Shown here: piece after piece, positions 14,650-22,470 of the stretch
Layout of the letters: each line of letters starts with the position of its first letter
How positions within the stretch are numbered: position 1 is the stretch's first letter
Origin: Ancylobacter koreensis
GTDB lineage: Bacteria > Pseudomonadota > Alphaproteobacteria > Rhizobiales > Xanthobacteraceae
DNA length: 64,000 nt
Reading direction: 5' to 3'
NCBI RefSeq assembly: GCF_023016525.1
Contig: NZ_JALKCG010000008.1
Location: 1-64,000, forward strand
Notes under the pieces: model-generated
Database searches by the model: none
Told to the model about the DNA's origin: nothing
Seen by the model: only the letters and a program-made list of their open reading frames with translations
Position numbers and translations under genes: made by a program

Positions 14650-16179
14650 ATGGGCAATTTCGGTCAGTTGATGGACGGCTTCGCCGTCGCGCTCACCACC
14701 CACCACGTGATGATCATGGTGATGGGCGTGCTGCTCGGTCTCATCGTCGGCGTGCTGCCGGGACTCGGCGCGCCCAACGGCGTGTCGCTGCTGCTGCCGC
14801 TGACCTTCACCATGGACCCGATCTCGGCGATCATCCTGCTCACCTCCATGTACTGGGGCGCGCTGTTCGGGGGATCGACCACCTCGATCCTGTTCAACAT
14901 TCCCGGCGAACCCTCCTCCGTCGCCACCACCTTCGACGGCTACCCCATGGCCAAGCAGGGCCAGGCGGTGCGCGCGCTCACCCTCGCCTTCACCTCGGCG
15001 GGTCTGGGGGCACTGACCGGTGTCATCGTCATCACGCTGCTGTCGAGCTGGGTCGCCAGTTTCGCCATGCGCTTCGGCGCGGCCGAATATTTCGCGGTCT
15101 ATTTCATGGCCTTCGCCAGCTTCATCGGCATGGCCGGCGGCTCGCCCTTCAAGACGCTGGTCTCGATGATGCTCGGCTTCGCCGCCGCCACGGTGGGCAT
15201 CGACACCATCTCCGGCGAGAGCCGGCTGACCTTCGAGTTCGACGAGCTGATCGGCGGCATTTCCTTCCTCATCGCGGTGATCGGCCTGTTCGGCCTCGGC
15301 GAGCTGCTGCTTACCATGGAGGAAGGGCTGAAGTTCGAGGGCGTGAAGGCCAAGCTCGACATCCGCACCATCGCCCGCACCGTCGCCGAAGTGCCGCGCT
15401 ATTGGGTCACGCTGGTGCGCAGCGCGCTGATCGGCTGCTGGATGGGCATCACGCCGGGCGGCCCGACCGCCGCCTCCTTCATGAGCTACGCGCTCGGCCG
15501 CCGTTTCTCGCGCCGCGGCAAGTATTTCGGCAAGGGCGAGCCGGAGGGCATCGTCGCCCCCGAGACCGCCGACCACTCGGCCGGCTCCTGCGCCCTGCTG
15601 CCCATGCTGGCGCTCGGCATTCCCGGCTCCGCCACGGCAGCGGTGATGATGGGCGGCCTGATGATCTGGGGCCTGTCGCCCGGCCCGATGCTGTTCTCCA
15701 CCCGCCCGGACTTCGTGTGGGGCCTCATCGCCTCCATGTATATGGGCAACATCATCGCCGTGGTGCTGGTGCTGGCGACGGTTCCGCTGTTCGCCTTCAT
15801 CCTGCGCGCGCCCTTCACCGTGGTCGGGCCGATGATCACCATCGTCTGCGTGATCGGCGCGTACACGGTGGCGAACCACGTCTTCGACATCTGGCTGGCG
15901 CTGGCCTTCGGCATCGTCGGCTACGTCTTCAAGAAGCTCGATTACCCGCTCGCGCCCTTCGTGCTCGCCATGGTGCTCGGCGACAAGGCGGAGGACGCCT
16001 TCCGCCAGGCCATGCTGACCTCGGACGGCTCGCCGGCGATCTTCTTCTCCAACCCGCTGGTCTCCACCATGATGGGCCTCGGCATCCTGCTGCTGTGCCT
16101 GCCGCTGATCACCGCCGTCTTCAAGGGCGGGCTGTTCGGCCGGGCGGGCGACGCCGGTGCCCAGGGGAGGTCCGCGTGA
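14650..16179 (+). CDS. tctA: Tripartite tricarboxylate transporter, large permease TctA (module 2)
   Basis: 509-residue TctA-family permease with GVLPGLGAPNGVSLLLPLTF near residues 34-53 and GIPGSATAAVMMGGLMIWGL near 325. It is preceded by AGGGAGAGGA. It is a full-length paralogue of the protein at 3033-4571. It forms the membrane channel of the second TTT uptake system and is followed on the same strand by the regulator gene. Confidence 0.95.
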   Translation: MGNFGQLMDGFAVALTTHHVMIMVMGVLLGLIVGVLPGLGAPNGVSLLLPLTFTMDPISAIILLTSMYWGALFGGSTTSILFNIPGEPSSVATTFDGYPMAKQGQAVRALTLAFTSAGLGALTGVIVITLLSSWVASFAMRFGAAEYFAVYFMAFASFIGMAGGSPFKTLVSMMLGFAAATVGIDTISGESRLTFEFDELIGGISFLIAVIGLFGLGELLLTMEEGLKFEGVKAKLDIRTIARTVAEVPRYWVTLVRSALIGCWMGITPGGPTAASFMSYALGRRFSRRGKYFGKGEPEGIVAPETADHSAGSCALLPMLALGIPGSATAAVMMGGLMIWGLSPGPMLFSTRPDFVWGLIASMYMGNIIAVVLVLATVPLFAFILRAPFTVVGPMITIVCVIGAYTVANHVFDIWLALAFGIVGYVFKKLDYPLAPFVLAMVLGDKAEDAFRQAMLTSDGSPAIFFSNPLVSTMMGLGILLLCLPLITAVFKGGLFGRAGDAGAQGRSA

Positions 16180-16262
16180 TCGTCTTCCCGACGCCCGAGT
16201 TTCCCGGCTATTCTCCGGAAAGGAAACGCTCAGGCTCGAAGAAGCCGTCAAGGAACCGACGA

Positions 16263-17003
16263 ATGCCGTCTTCGCCCATCGTCCGCCACTCTCTTCACGA
16301 ATCGCTCGTGGCGCCCCTGCGGGAGATGATCCTGCAGGGCGAGCTGCGGCCCGGCGAGAAGGTGCCGGAGGAGCAGCTCTGCGAACGCTTCGGTGTCTCC
16401 CGGACGCCTATCCGCGAGGCGCTGAAGGTGCTGGCCGCCGAGGGCGTGCTGCAGATCCTCCCCCATCGCGGCGCCATCGTCGCGCGCATCACCGAGGAAC
16501 AGATCGAGGAACTTTTCCCGATCATGGCCTCGCTGGAGCGCCTCGCCGGCATGCTCGCCTGCACCCGCGCCAGCGACGCCGACATCGCCCGCGTGCGCGC
16601 GCTGCACGACGAGATGATGCGGCACTTCGAGAAGGGCGAGGAGGTCGAGTATCTGCGCCACAACCGGCTGGTCCACGAATCCTTCTTCGAGCTCGCCGGC
16701 AATGTGACGCTCTCGGCCTTCTACCAGCAGATCCTCACCCGCATCCACGCCTGCCGCTTCGTGGTGCGCAAGAGCCGCGAGCATTGGGCCGCCGCCGTCG
16801 TCGAGCACGGCCAGATGATCGAGGCGCTGGAAGCGCGCGACGGCCCGCGACTCGGCGCGCTGCTGGAGCTCCACGTAATGGGCACCACCTCCGGCATCGC
16901 CCGCGCCTTCATCCGGCGCATCAGCGTGGAAGCGCCCGCCGCGCCGACCGAGGAGCGCGCCCCGGGGCGCGGCCGCCGCGCCGCCAGCACGCTGACCGCC
17001 TGA
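16263..17003 (+). CDS. GntR family (FCD subfamily) transcriptional regulator of TTT module 2
   Basis: 246 residues. It has a GntR winged helix (EEQLCERFGVSRTPIREAL) followed by an FCD domain (NRLVHESFFELAGN, VEHGQMIEAL, LLELHVMGT). It is a clear paralogue of the regulator at 10801-11535. A C-terminal tail rich in Ala, Pro and Arg follows the domain. The ATG at 16263 is favoured; a GTG at 16176 overlapping the tctA stop would add 29 residues of non-conserved sequence. Probably represses its own transporter operon and the divergence-free CoA-transferase unit downstream through the TAATTATTGAT-containing sites. Confidence 0.88.
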   Translation: MPSSPIVRHSLHESLVAPLREMILQGELRPGEKVPEEQLCERFGVSRTPIREALKVLAAEGVLQILPHRGAIVARITEEQIEELFPIMASLERLAGMLACTRASDADIARVRALHDEMMRHFEKGEEVEYLRHNRLVHESFFELAGNVTLSAFYQQILTRIHACRFVVRKSREHWAAAVVEHGQMIEALEARDGPRLGALLELHVMGTTSGIARAFIRRISVEAPAAPTEERAPGRGRRAASTLTA

Positions 17004-17047
17004 GCACGGGCGCCCCCGCCTTCCGGCGGGCGGCTGTCCGAAAGCCG

Positions 17048-17066
17048 TAATTATTGATTGTGCATT
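17048..17066. promoter_or_regulatory. Proposed operator upstream of the CoA-transferase gene
   Basis: TAATTATTGAT (17048-17058) followed by TGTGCATT. The 11-base core is identical to that at 12918-12928 and lies 46 bases upstream of the CoA-transferase start. It suggests the transporter and catabolic genes of module 2 are co-regulated from two promoters. Confidence 0.5.
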
Positions 17067-17103
17067 CGGGCCAGGCCCGGAGTTCGGAAAGGGTTCGACA
17101 CCG

Positions 17104-18378
17104 ATGAGCGACGTTCTTGACCATGCACCGGGCAATCCCGCCGCCACGCCGCAGCGCGAGGCCGACACGGCCAAGCCCACCCGCCCGCTTCCCCTCGCCG
17201 GCGTGCGCGTGCTCGACGTCAGCCAGGTGATGGCCGGCCCCTATAGCTGCATGCTGCTGGGCGATCTCGGCGCCGACGTCATCAAGATCGAGCCGCCGGG
17301 AACCGGCGACCAGACCCGCGGCGCCATGGGCTTCAAGATGAAGGGGCCCGACTCCATGGGCTTCCTCAACATGAACCGCAACAAGCGCTCGGTCGCGGTG
17401 AACCTCAAGAGCGAGGCGGGCCGCGAGCTGTTCTACGAGCTGGTGAAGAACGCCGACATCCTGGTCGAGAACTACCGGCCGGGCGTGATGAAGAAGCTCA
17501 AATGCGACTATGAGACGGTCGCCAAGTACAATCCGCGCCTCGTCTACGCCTCGATCTCCGGCTTCGGTCAGTCCGGCCCGTGGGCCGGCCGCCCCGGCTT
17601 CGACCTGATGGCGCAGGCCATGTCCGGCGTGATGAGCGTCACCGGCCATCCCGGCGGCCCGCCGGTCAAGGCCGGCGTGCCCGTCGCCGACATCGGCTGC
17701 GGCCTGTTCGCCACCTATGCCGTGCTCGCCGCCTATATCGGCGCCAAGGCCACCGGCGAGGGCCAGTACATCGACGCCTCGCTGTTCGAGGCGGCGCTCG
17801 CCTTCTCGGTGTGGGACATCTCCGAATATTGGGGCCGCGGCACCCAGCCGATCCCGCTCGGCACCGCCAACCGCATGAGCGCGCCCTATCAGGCGGTGAA
17901 GTCCAAGGACGGCTATTTCGTCATGGGCGCCACCAACCAGAAGCTCTGGCTTCTGCTGTGCGAGACGCTGGGCCGCAACGAGCTGGTCGAGGATCCGCGC
18001 TTCAAGACCAACCCCGACCGCCTCGCCAACCGCGAGGTGCTGATCGAGGAACTGGAGAAGACCTTCGTCACCCGCACGTCGGACGAATGGGTGGAGGCGT
18101 TGCTCGGCGTCGGCATTCCTGCCGGCACCATGTACACCTACCCCGAGGCGTTCGAGAGCGAGCACGGCCGCCATCGCGAGATGCGCATCGAGATCGACCA
18201 CCCGCACGAGGGCAAGGTCTCGAACATCGGCTTCGCGGTGAAGCTCACCGGCACGCCCCAGCAGGTCCGCCTGCACCCGCCTCTGCTCGGCCAGCACACG
18301 GACGAAGTGCTCAAGGAGATCGGCCTCGACACGTCGGCCGTCGAGGCCCTCGCCGCCCGCGGAGCCTTCGCGCCATGA
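17104..18378 (+). CDS. Class III CoA-transferase (CaiB/BaiF family)
   Basis: 424 residues, the usual length. The N-terminal LAGVRVLDVSQVMAGP and GDLGADVIKIEPPGTGD, the central NKRSVAVNLK and VENYRPGVM, and the active-site segment GRPGFDLMAQAMSG are all present; the nucleophilic Asp is predicted to be D167. It transfers CoA between an acyl-CoA donor and a free carboxylate in the cytosol. Its gene overlaps the crotonase gene (ATGA) and follows a TTT uptake operon, so it most likely activates the imported acid. The substrate is unknown. Confidence 0.92.
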   Translation: MSDVLDHAPGNPAATPQREADTAKPTRPLPLAGVRVLDVSQVMAGPYSCMLLGDLGADVIKIEPPGTGDQTRGAMGFKMKGPDSMGFLNMNRNKRSVAVNLKSEAGRELFYELVKNADILVENYRPGVMKKLKCDYETVAKYNPRLVYASISGFGQSGPWAGRPGFDLMAQAMSGVMSVTGHPGGPPVKAGVPVADIGCGLFATYAVLAAYIGAKATGEGQYIDASLFEAALAFSVWDISEYWGRGTQPIPLGTANRMSAPYQAVKSKDGYFVMGATNQKLWLLLCETLGRNELVEDPRFKTNPDRLANREVLIEELEKTFVTRTSDEWVEALLGVGIPAGTMYTYPEAFESEHGRHREMRIEIDHPHEGKVSNIGFAVKLTGTPQQVRLHPPLLGQHTDEVLKEIGLDTSAVEALAARGAFAP

Positions 18379-19184
18379 ACCTCGCCGCCAGCCCCCAGAC
18401 CCTGAAGCCGGAAGCGGACCAGGGCACGGTCCGCTTTTCCGTCGAGGGCGCGGTCGCCCGTCTCGTCTTCGACCGCCCCTCCGCCCGCAACGCCATGACC
18501 TGGCGCATGTATGAGGAAATGGCGGAGGCCCTCGCCCGGATCGCCGCCGATCCGGCGATCCGCGTCGCCGTGCTGCGCGGGGCGGGTGGCAAGGCCTTCA
18601 TCGCCGGCACGGATATCGAGCAGTTCCGCGCCTTCTCCACGGGGCAGGACGGCATCGCCTATGAGGAGAAGGTCGATCACTATGTGAGCCTGCTGGAACA
18701 GGTGCAGGTACCGACCGTTGCGGTGGTCGAGGGCTGGGCGGCGGGCGGGGGCATGGCGCTCGCCAATGCCTGCGACTTCCGCCTCGCCACGCCCGGCGCG
18801 CGCTTCGGGGTGCCGATCGCCCGCACGCTGGGCAACTGCCTGTCGGCCTCCAACGTGCAGCGCCTCGTCGCCACGCTCGGCCTCAGCGTGGTGCGGCGCA
18901 TGCTGCTCGCCGCCGAAATGCCGACCGCCGAGGAGATGCCGACGGGCTATGTGGCGATCCATGCGCCCGACACCATCGACGCGGCGCTGGAGGAACTGTG
19001 CGCCCGCATCGCCGGCAACGCCCCGCTCACAGTGCGCGTGACCAAGCAGATGCTGCGCCGCCTCGCCCACGATACCCACGCCCCGGACGCCGATCTCGTG
19101 CGCGAAATCTATGGCAGCGCCGATTTTCACGAAGGTGTCGAGGCTTTTCTCGCCAAGCGCACCCCGGAGTGGCGCGGCAGGTAA
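18375..19184 (+). CDS. Crotonase-fold (enoyl-CoA hydratase/isomerase family) protein lacking the usual catalytic Glu pair
   Basis: 269 residues with the crotonase fold. The oxyanion-hole elements are present as AFIAGTDIEQF (about 75-84) and GWAAGGGMALANACDF (120-135). In hydratases the GGG motif is followed by a Glu two residues on, and the FGxPE motif supplies the second Glu. Here these positions are A128 and I148 (GGGMALA, FGVPIAR). The protein is therefore unlikely to be a standard hydratase and may be a hydrolase, dehalogenase-like enzyme, isomerase or lyase. Its start codon overlaps the stop of the CoA-transferase gene, so it probably acts on the CoA thioester formed there. Confidence 0.85.
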   Translation: MNLAASPQTLKPEADQGTVRFSVEGAVARLVFDRPSARNAMTWRMYEEMAEALARIAADPAIRVAVLRGAGGKAFIAGTDIEQFRAFSTGQDGIAYEEKVDHYVSLLEQVQVPTVAVVEGWAAGGGMALANACDFRLATPGARFGVPIARTLGNCLSASNVQRLVATLGLSVVRRMLLAAEMPTAEEMPTGYVAIHAPDTIDAALEELCARIAGNAPLTVRVTKQMLRRLAHDTHAPDADLVREIYGSADFHEGVEAFLAKRTPEWRGR

Positions 19185-19189
19185 CGATT

Positions 19190-19213
19190 CCGCCGGCCGT
19201 GACCGGCCGGCGG
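19190..19213 (+). terminator. Hairpin after the crotonase gene
   Basis: A 9-bp stem CCGCCGGCC (19190-19198) / GGCCGGCGG (19205-19213) with a 6-base loop, starting six bases after the stop codon. No U-tract; it may be a weak terminator or a stabilising structure before the next gene, which starts at 19390. Confidence 0.5.
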
Positions 19214-19389
19214 CGTGAGACATCGCACGGGAGCCGGCGAAGCGGCCGGAGAACACGGCCCGCCGCAGGCTCCCGGCAGGTTCGACGAGGAGGTGAAACG
19301 CAACGATCCGACGATGACGCCAAACGAAGCCAAGAAAGCAAAACAAAACAGGAATTCGATCCACGAATTCTTTGTCTAGGAGGAAACCG

Positions 19390-20511
19390 ATGATGACCAT
19401 TGACCGGCGCCGGCTGCTTCTCAGCTCGGCCGCACTGGCGCTTGCGCCCACGCTTGCCAACCTCGTCTCGCGCAGCGCCGCCGCCGCAGGCGCCGACCCG
19501 CTCGAGACCATGGCGGAGAGCAAGGACACCCTCTGGAACGGCATCACCATCACCCCGGACGGCCGCAAATTCGTCGCGCTGCCGAACTGGCTCGGCCCCT
19601 CGGCCGGCGCCGGCGAGATCGGCAAGGACGGCGTGCTGCGGCCCTGGCCGGGCAATGAGTGGAACGCCTGGAAACCGGAATCCGATCCGACCAAGACGCT
19701 GGTCAGCGTCAACGCCGTCCGCCTCAACCCGAAGGGCGACGAGCTCTGGGTCGTCGACTCCGGCGCCCCGCTCGGCGGCAAGCGCCTGCCCGGCGGCTCC
19801 AAGCTGGTGGTGTTCGACGTCGCCACCGGCGCGGTGAAGAAGGTCCACGCGCTCGAAGGCATCTTCGAGGAGCCGAACGCCGCCCCCAACGACATCCGCA
19901 TCCACGGCAACCACGCCTTCGTCTCGGAAAGCGGCGTCGGCTCCATCGTGCTGCTCGACCTGACCACCGACAAGCTGCGCCGCGTGCTGGTCAAGAACCC
20001 GCTGCTGGTGATGGACCCGGCCAAGCGGCCGGTAGTCATCGACGGCCAGCCGCTCAAAAACGCCGCCGGCAAGCCGTTCGGCACCAATGCCAACCAGCTC
20101 GAAGTCTCCCCGGACGGGCGCTGGTTCTACATCCAGCCGCTCAATGGCGGCATGTCGCGCATCGAGGTGGCGCTGCTCACCGACCCGTCGGCGAGCGAAG
20201 CCCAGCTCACCGAGGGGCTGAAGTTCTTCGCCGAGACGCCCCCGCTCAGCGGCACGGCGATCGACGCGAAGGGCAATCTGTACCTCAACTCGGTCAACGA
20301 CCGCTCGATCAAGAAGCTGACGCCGGAGGGAACCCTCTCCACCGTGCTGAGCGACCCGCGTCTGCGCTGGGCCGACGCGCCGTGGATCACCCCCGACGGC
20401 TATCTCTGGCTGCCCATCGCGCAGCTCGGCTGGACGCCGATGCTTAACGGCGGCACCTCGAAGCTGGAATGGCCCTCCCCGCTCTACCGCATGCGGCTTC
20501 CCGCGGCGTGA
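19390..20511 (+). CDS. Exported yellow/major royal jelly family (SMP-30-like propeller) protein
   Basis: 373 residues. A Tat-like signal (DRRRLLLSSAALALAPTLA, then SAAAAGA) precedes a beta-propeller domain with the yellow/MRJP family features: TLWNGITITPDGRKFVALPNW, SVNAVRLNPKGDELWVVDSG, APNDIRIHGNHAFVSESG and WADAPWITPDGYLWLP. Bacterial members are periplasmic and mostly uncharacterised; some relatives are lactonases or bind small ligands. The ATG at 19390 has AGGAGGAAACC immediately upstream, an optimal ribosome site. It is separated by 205 bases from the crotonase gene, so it may have its own promoter. Placement after a carboxylate catabolic module hints at a lactone or ester processing role, which is inference only. 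Confidence 0.82.
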   Translation: MMTIDRRRLLLSSAALALAPTLANLVSRSAAAAGADPLETMAESKDTLWNGITITPDGRKFVALPNWLGPSAGAGEIGKDGVLRPWPGNEWNAWKPESDPTKTLVSVNAVRLNPKGDELWVVDSGAPLGGKRLPGGSKLVVFDVATGAVKKVHALEGIFEEPNAAPNDIRIHGNHAFVSESGVGSIVLLDLTTDKLRRVLVKNPLLVMDPAKRPVVIDGQPLKNAAGKPFGTNANQLEVSPDGRWFYIQPLNGGMSRIEVALLTDPSASEAQLTEGLKFFAETPPLSGTAIDAKGNLYLNSVNDRSIKKLTPEGTLSTVLSDPRLRWADAPWITPDGYLWLPIAQLGWTPMLNGGTSKLEWPSPLYRMRLPAA

Positions 20512-20575
20512 CATCCGGCCGGCGCCCCTCCGGGCCAGCGCCGGCCCACTCTCTCCCCTCGAGGAGCAACTGAAA

Positions 20576-20607
20576 AAGCCGGCGATCCCTTCCAGGATCG
20601 CCGGCTT
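20576..20607. terminator. Bidirectional rho-independent terminator
   Basis: Perfect 13-bp stem AAGCCGGCGATCC (20576-20588) / GGATCGCCGGCTT (20595-20607), flanked by TGAAA on the left and ATTTTCG on the right. It lies between the convergent yellow-family and amino-acid-binding-protein genes and can serve both. Confidence 0.9.
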
Positions 20608-20642
20608 ATTTTCGTTCAGGCCCGCGAATGGCCGGCGAAAGC

Positions 20643-21668
20643 TCAGCGGATCGGCGGGGCGTACTGGATGCCGCCGACGCTCCACAGCTGGTTGATGCCG
20701 CGCGGAATGCCGAGCGTCGACTGCGCGCCGATGTTGCGCTCGAAGACCTCGCCGTAATTGCCGACATTCTTCACGATGCGCACCGCCCAGTCCTTGGACA
20801 GTCCGAGCTGCTCGCCATAGGCGCCGTCCGTGCCGACGAAGCGCTTCACGTCCGGCTTTTCCGACTTCATCGCCTGAACGAGGGTTTCGGTGCTGATGCC
20901 CAGCTCCTCGGCGTTGATGAGCGCGAAGAAGCTCCACTTCACGAGGTTCAGCCACGCGTCGTCGCCCTGCCGCACCACCGGGCCCAGCGGCTCCTTGGAG
21001 ATGACGTCGGGCAGCACGATGTGGTCGGCGGGCTTGGGAAGCTGGAGGCGCAGCGCATAGAGCTGCGACACGTCGGTCGTCAGCACGTCGCACTTGCCGT
21101 CGGCATAGGCCTTCACGACCTCGGCGACGGTCGGCAGCTGGATCAGCTCCAGCTCCATCTTGTTCTGCTTGAAGTAGTCCTGGACGTTGAGCGCGCTCGT
21201 CGTGCCGCTCTGGGTGCAGACCTTGGACTTGTCGAGCTCCAGCGCGCCGTCGACCTTCTTGGCCACCGGCACGAGGAAGCCCTGCCCGTCATAATAGGAC
21301 ACGGCGGCGAACAGCAGCTTCAGGTCCGCCTCGCGCGACAGCGTCCAGGTGGAGTTGCGCGAGAGCAGATCGACCTCGCCCTTCTGCAGCGCCGGGAAGC
21401 GCGCATCGGCGGAGAGCGGCACATACTCCACCTTCGCGGGGTCGTCGAAGATGGCGGCCGCGACGGCGCGGCAGAAGTCGACGTCGAAGCCCGCCCACTG
21501 TCCCTTGTCGTCCTTGGCCGAGAAGCCGGCCAGCCCCTGGCTGACGCCGCATTTCAGCGTGCCGCGCGCCTTCACGTCGTCGAGCGTGCCGGCATGGGCC
21601 ACGTTCGCGGTGGCGACGGCGCCGGTCAGGGCGCCGGCGAAGGCCAGCGCGGTTGCGATCCTGTTCAT
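20643..21668 (-). CDS. Polar amino-acid ABC transporter substrate-binding protein (AapJ/BztA type)
   Basis: 341 residues. A signal peptide (MNRIATALAFAGALTGAVATANVAHA) precedes a type 3 solute-binding domain with the general L-amino-acid signature TLDDVKARGTLKCGVSQGL, FDVDFCRAVAAA and LSRNSTWTLSRE. The C-terminal NIGAQSTLGIPRGINQLWSVGGIQYAPP segment is typical of AapJ/BztA proteins. No permease or ATPase gene accompanies it here, so it is an orphan binding protein that probably feeds an Aap-type transporter encoded elsewhere. A purine-rich GGGGGGAAAC precedes the ATG. It ends at a strong terminator and starts 26 bases after the L,D-transpeptidase stop, so the two may be co-transcribed. Confidence 0.9.
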   Translation of the reverse strand: MNRIATALAFAGALTGAVATANVAHAGTLDDVKARGTLKCGVSQGLAGFSAKDDKGQWAGFDVDFCRAVAAAIFDDPAKVEYVPLSADARFPALQKGEVDLLSRNSTWTLSREADLKLLFAAVSYYDGQGFLVPVAKKVDGALELDKSKVCTQSGTTSALNVQDYFKQNKMELELIQLPTVAEVVKAYADGKCDVLTTDVSQLYALRLQLPKPADHIVLPDVISKEPLGPVVRQGDDAWLNLVKWSFFALINAEELGISTETLVQAMKSEKPDVKRFVGTDGAYGEQLGLSKDWAVRIVKNVGNYGEVFERNIGAQSTLGIPRGINQLWSVGGIQYAPPIR

Positions 21669-21694
21669 GTTTCCCCCCGTCGGGCCTGGGCGCG

Positions 21695-22318
21695 TCACAG
21701 CTCGGGCGCCTGCCGGATGATGACCTTGGTTCCCACGGGAACGCGGTTGAAGAGATCCTGCACGTCGGAATTCACCAGCCGGAAGCAGCCGGAGGAGATC
21801 GCCATGCCGATGGTGTTCGGCATGTTGGTGCCGTGGATGCGGTAGACGGTGGAGCCGAGATAGAGCGCGGCGGCGCCCATCGGGTTGCCCGGCCCGCCCG
21901 CCATGAAGCGCGGCAGATAGGGCTGGCGCTCGATCATCTCGGGCGGCGGGGTCCAGTCCGGCCACTCGGCCTTGCGGCTGACCTTCTGCAGGCCCGCCCA
22001 CTGGAAGCCGTCGCGCCCGACGCCGATGCCGTAGCGCAGCGCCCGGTTGTCGCCCTGCACGAGATACAGGAAGCGCTCATTGGTGTGGATGATGATGGTG
22101 CCCGGCGGCTCGTTGGTGCGGAAATACACCGGCTGCCGGCGGAAAGCGGGGTCGAGGTTCTCCTCGTCCGGCGTCGGCACGTAGCCCGGCTTCTCGGGCA
22201 CGTCGACGATCTGGTTGCCGAGGCTCGCCTGCGGACGCAGCTGCGCGTCGGCGGCGGAAATCGACAGGACGGCCGCGGCGGCCAGCGCCGCACCCAACAT
22301 GCGAACACGCATTTCCAC
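21695..22318 (-). CDS. L,D-transpeptidase (YkuD domain), exported
   Basis: 207 residues from a GTG start (or 205 from the ATG at 22312; AGAGGGAA upstream suits both). An N-terminal signal peptide (MLGAALAAAAVLSISAADA) precedes a YkuD catalytic domain. The catalytic signature is IHGTNMPNTIGMAISSGCFRL, with the His and the nucleophilic Cys in the standard spacing, near residues 163-183. It cross-links peptidoglycan 3-3 bonds or attaches proteins to the wall in the periplasm. Length and domain order are normal for rhizobial paralogues of this large family. Confidence 0.93.
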   Translation of the reverse strand: MEMRVRMLGAALAAAAVLSISAADAQLRPQASLGNQIVDVPEKPGYVPTPDEENLDPAFRRQPVYFRTNEPPGTIIIHTNERFLYLVQGDNRALRYGIGVGRDGFQWAGLQKVSRKAEWPDWTPPPEMIERQPYLPRFMAGGPGNPMGAAALYLGSTVYRIHGTNMPNTIGMAISSGCFRLVNSDVQDLFNRVPVGTKVIIRQAPEL

Positions 22319-22433
22319 ACTTCCCTCTCAAGGCATCGGCGCCGCCTGCGCATGCGGCTGCCGATTCACGGGTCGCTCCCGCCGGGGATCGAACGGGGGA
22401 AATGCCACCAAGTCAATTGCAGTATGATGAAAT

Positions 22434-22459
22434 CGGCGCCGGCCGTTCCGCCGGCGCCG
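22434..22459 (-). terminator. Terminator of the xylBA operon
   Basis: Perfect 10-bp stem CGGCGCCGGC (22434-22443) / GCCGGCGCCG (22450-22459), 12 bases after the xylA stop. On the minus strand it is followed by ATTTCATCAT, a T-rich run. Confidence 0.75.
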
Positions 22460-22470
22460 AACGTCAGACC

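Noticed and set aside
18138-20093. A 651-codon minus-strand frame over the crotonase and yellow-family genes
   Set aside because: Starts and ends inside genes with conserved motifs on the plus strand.
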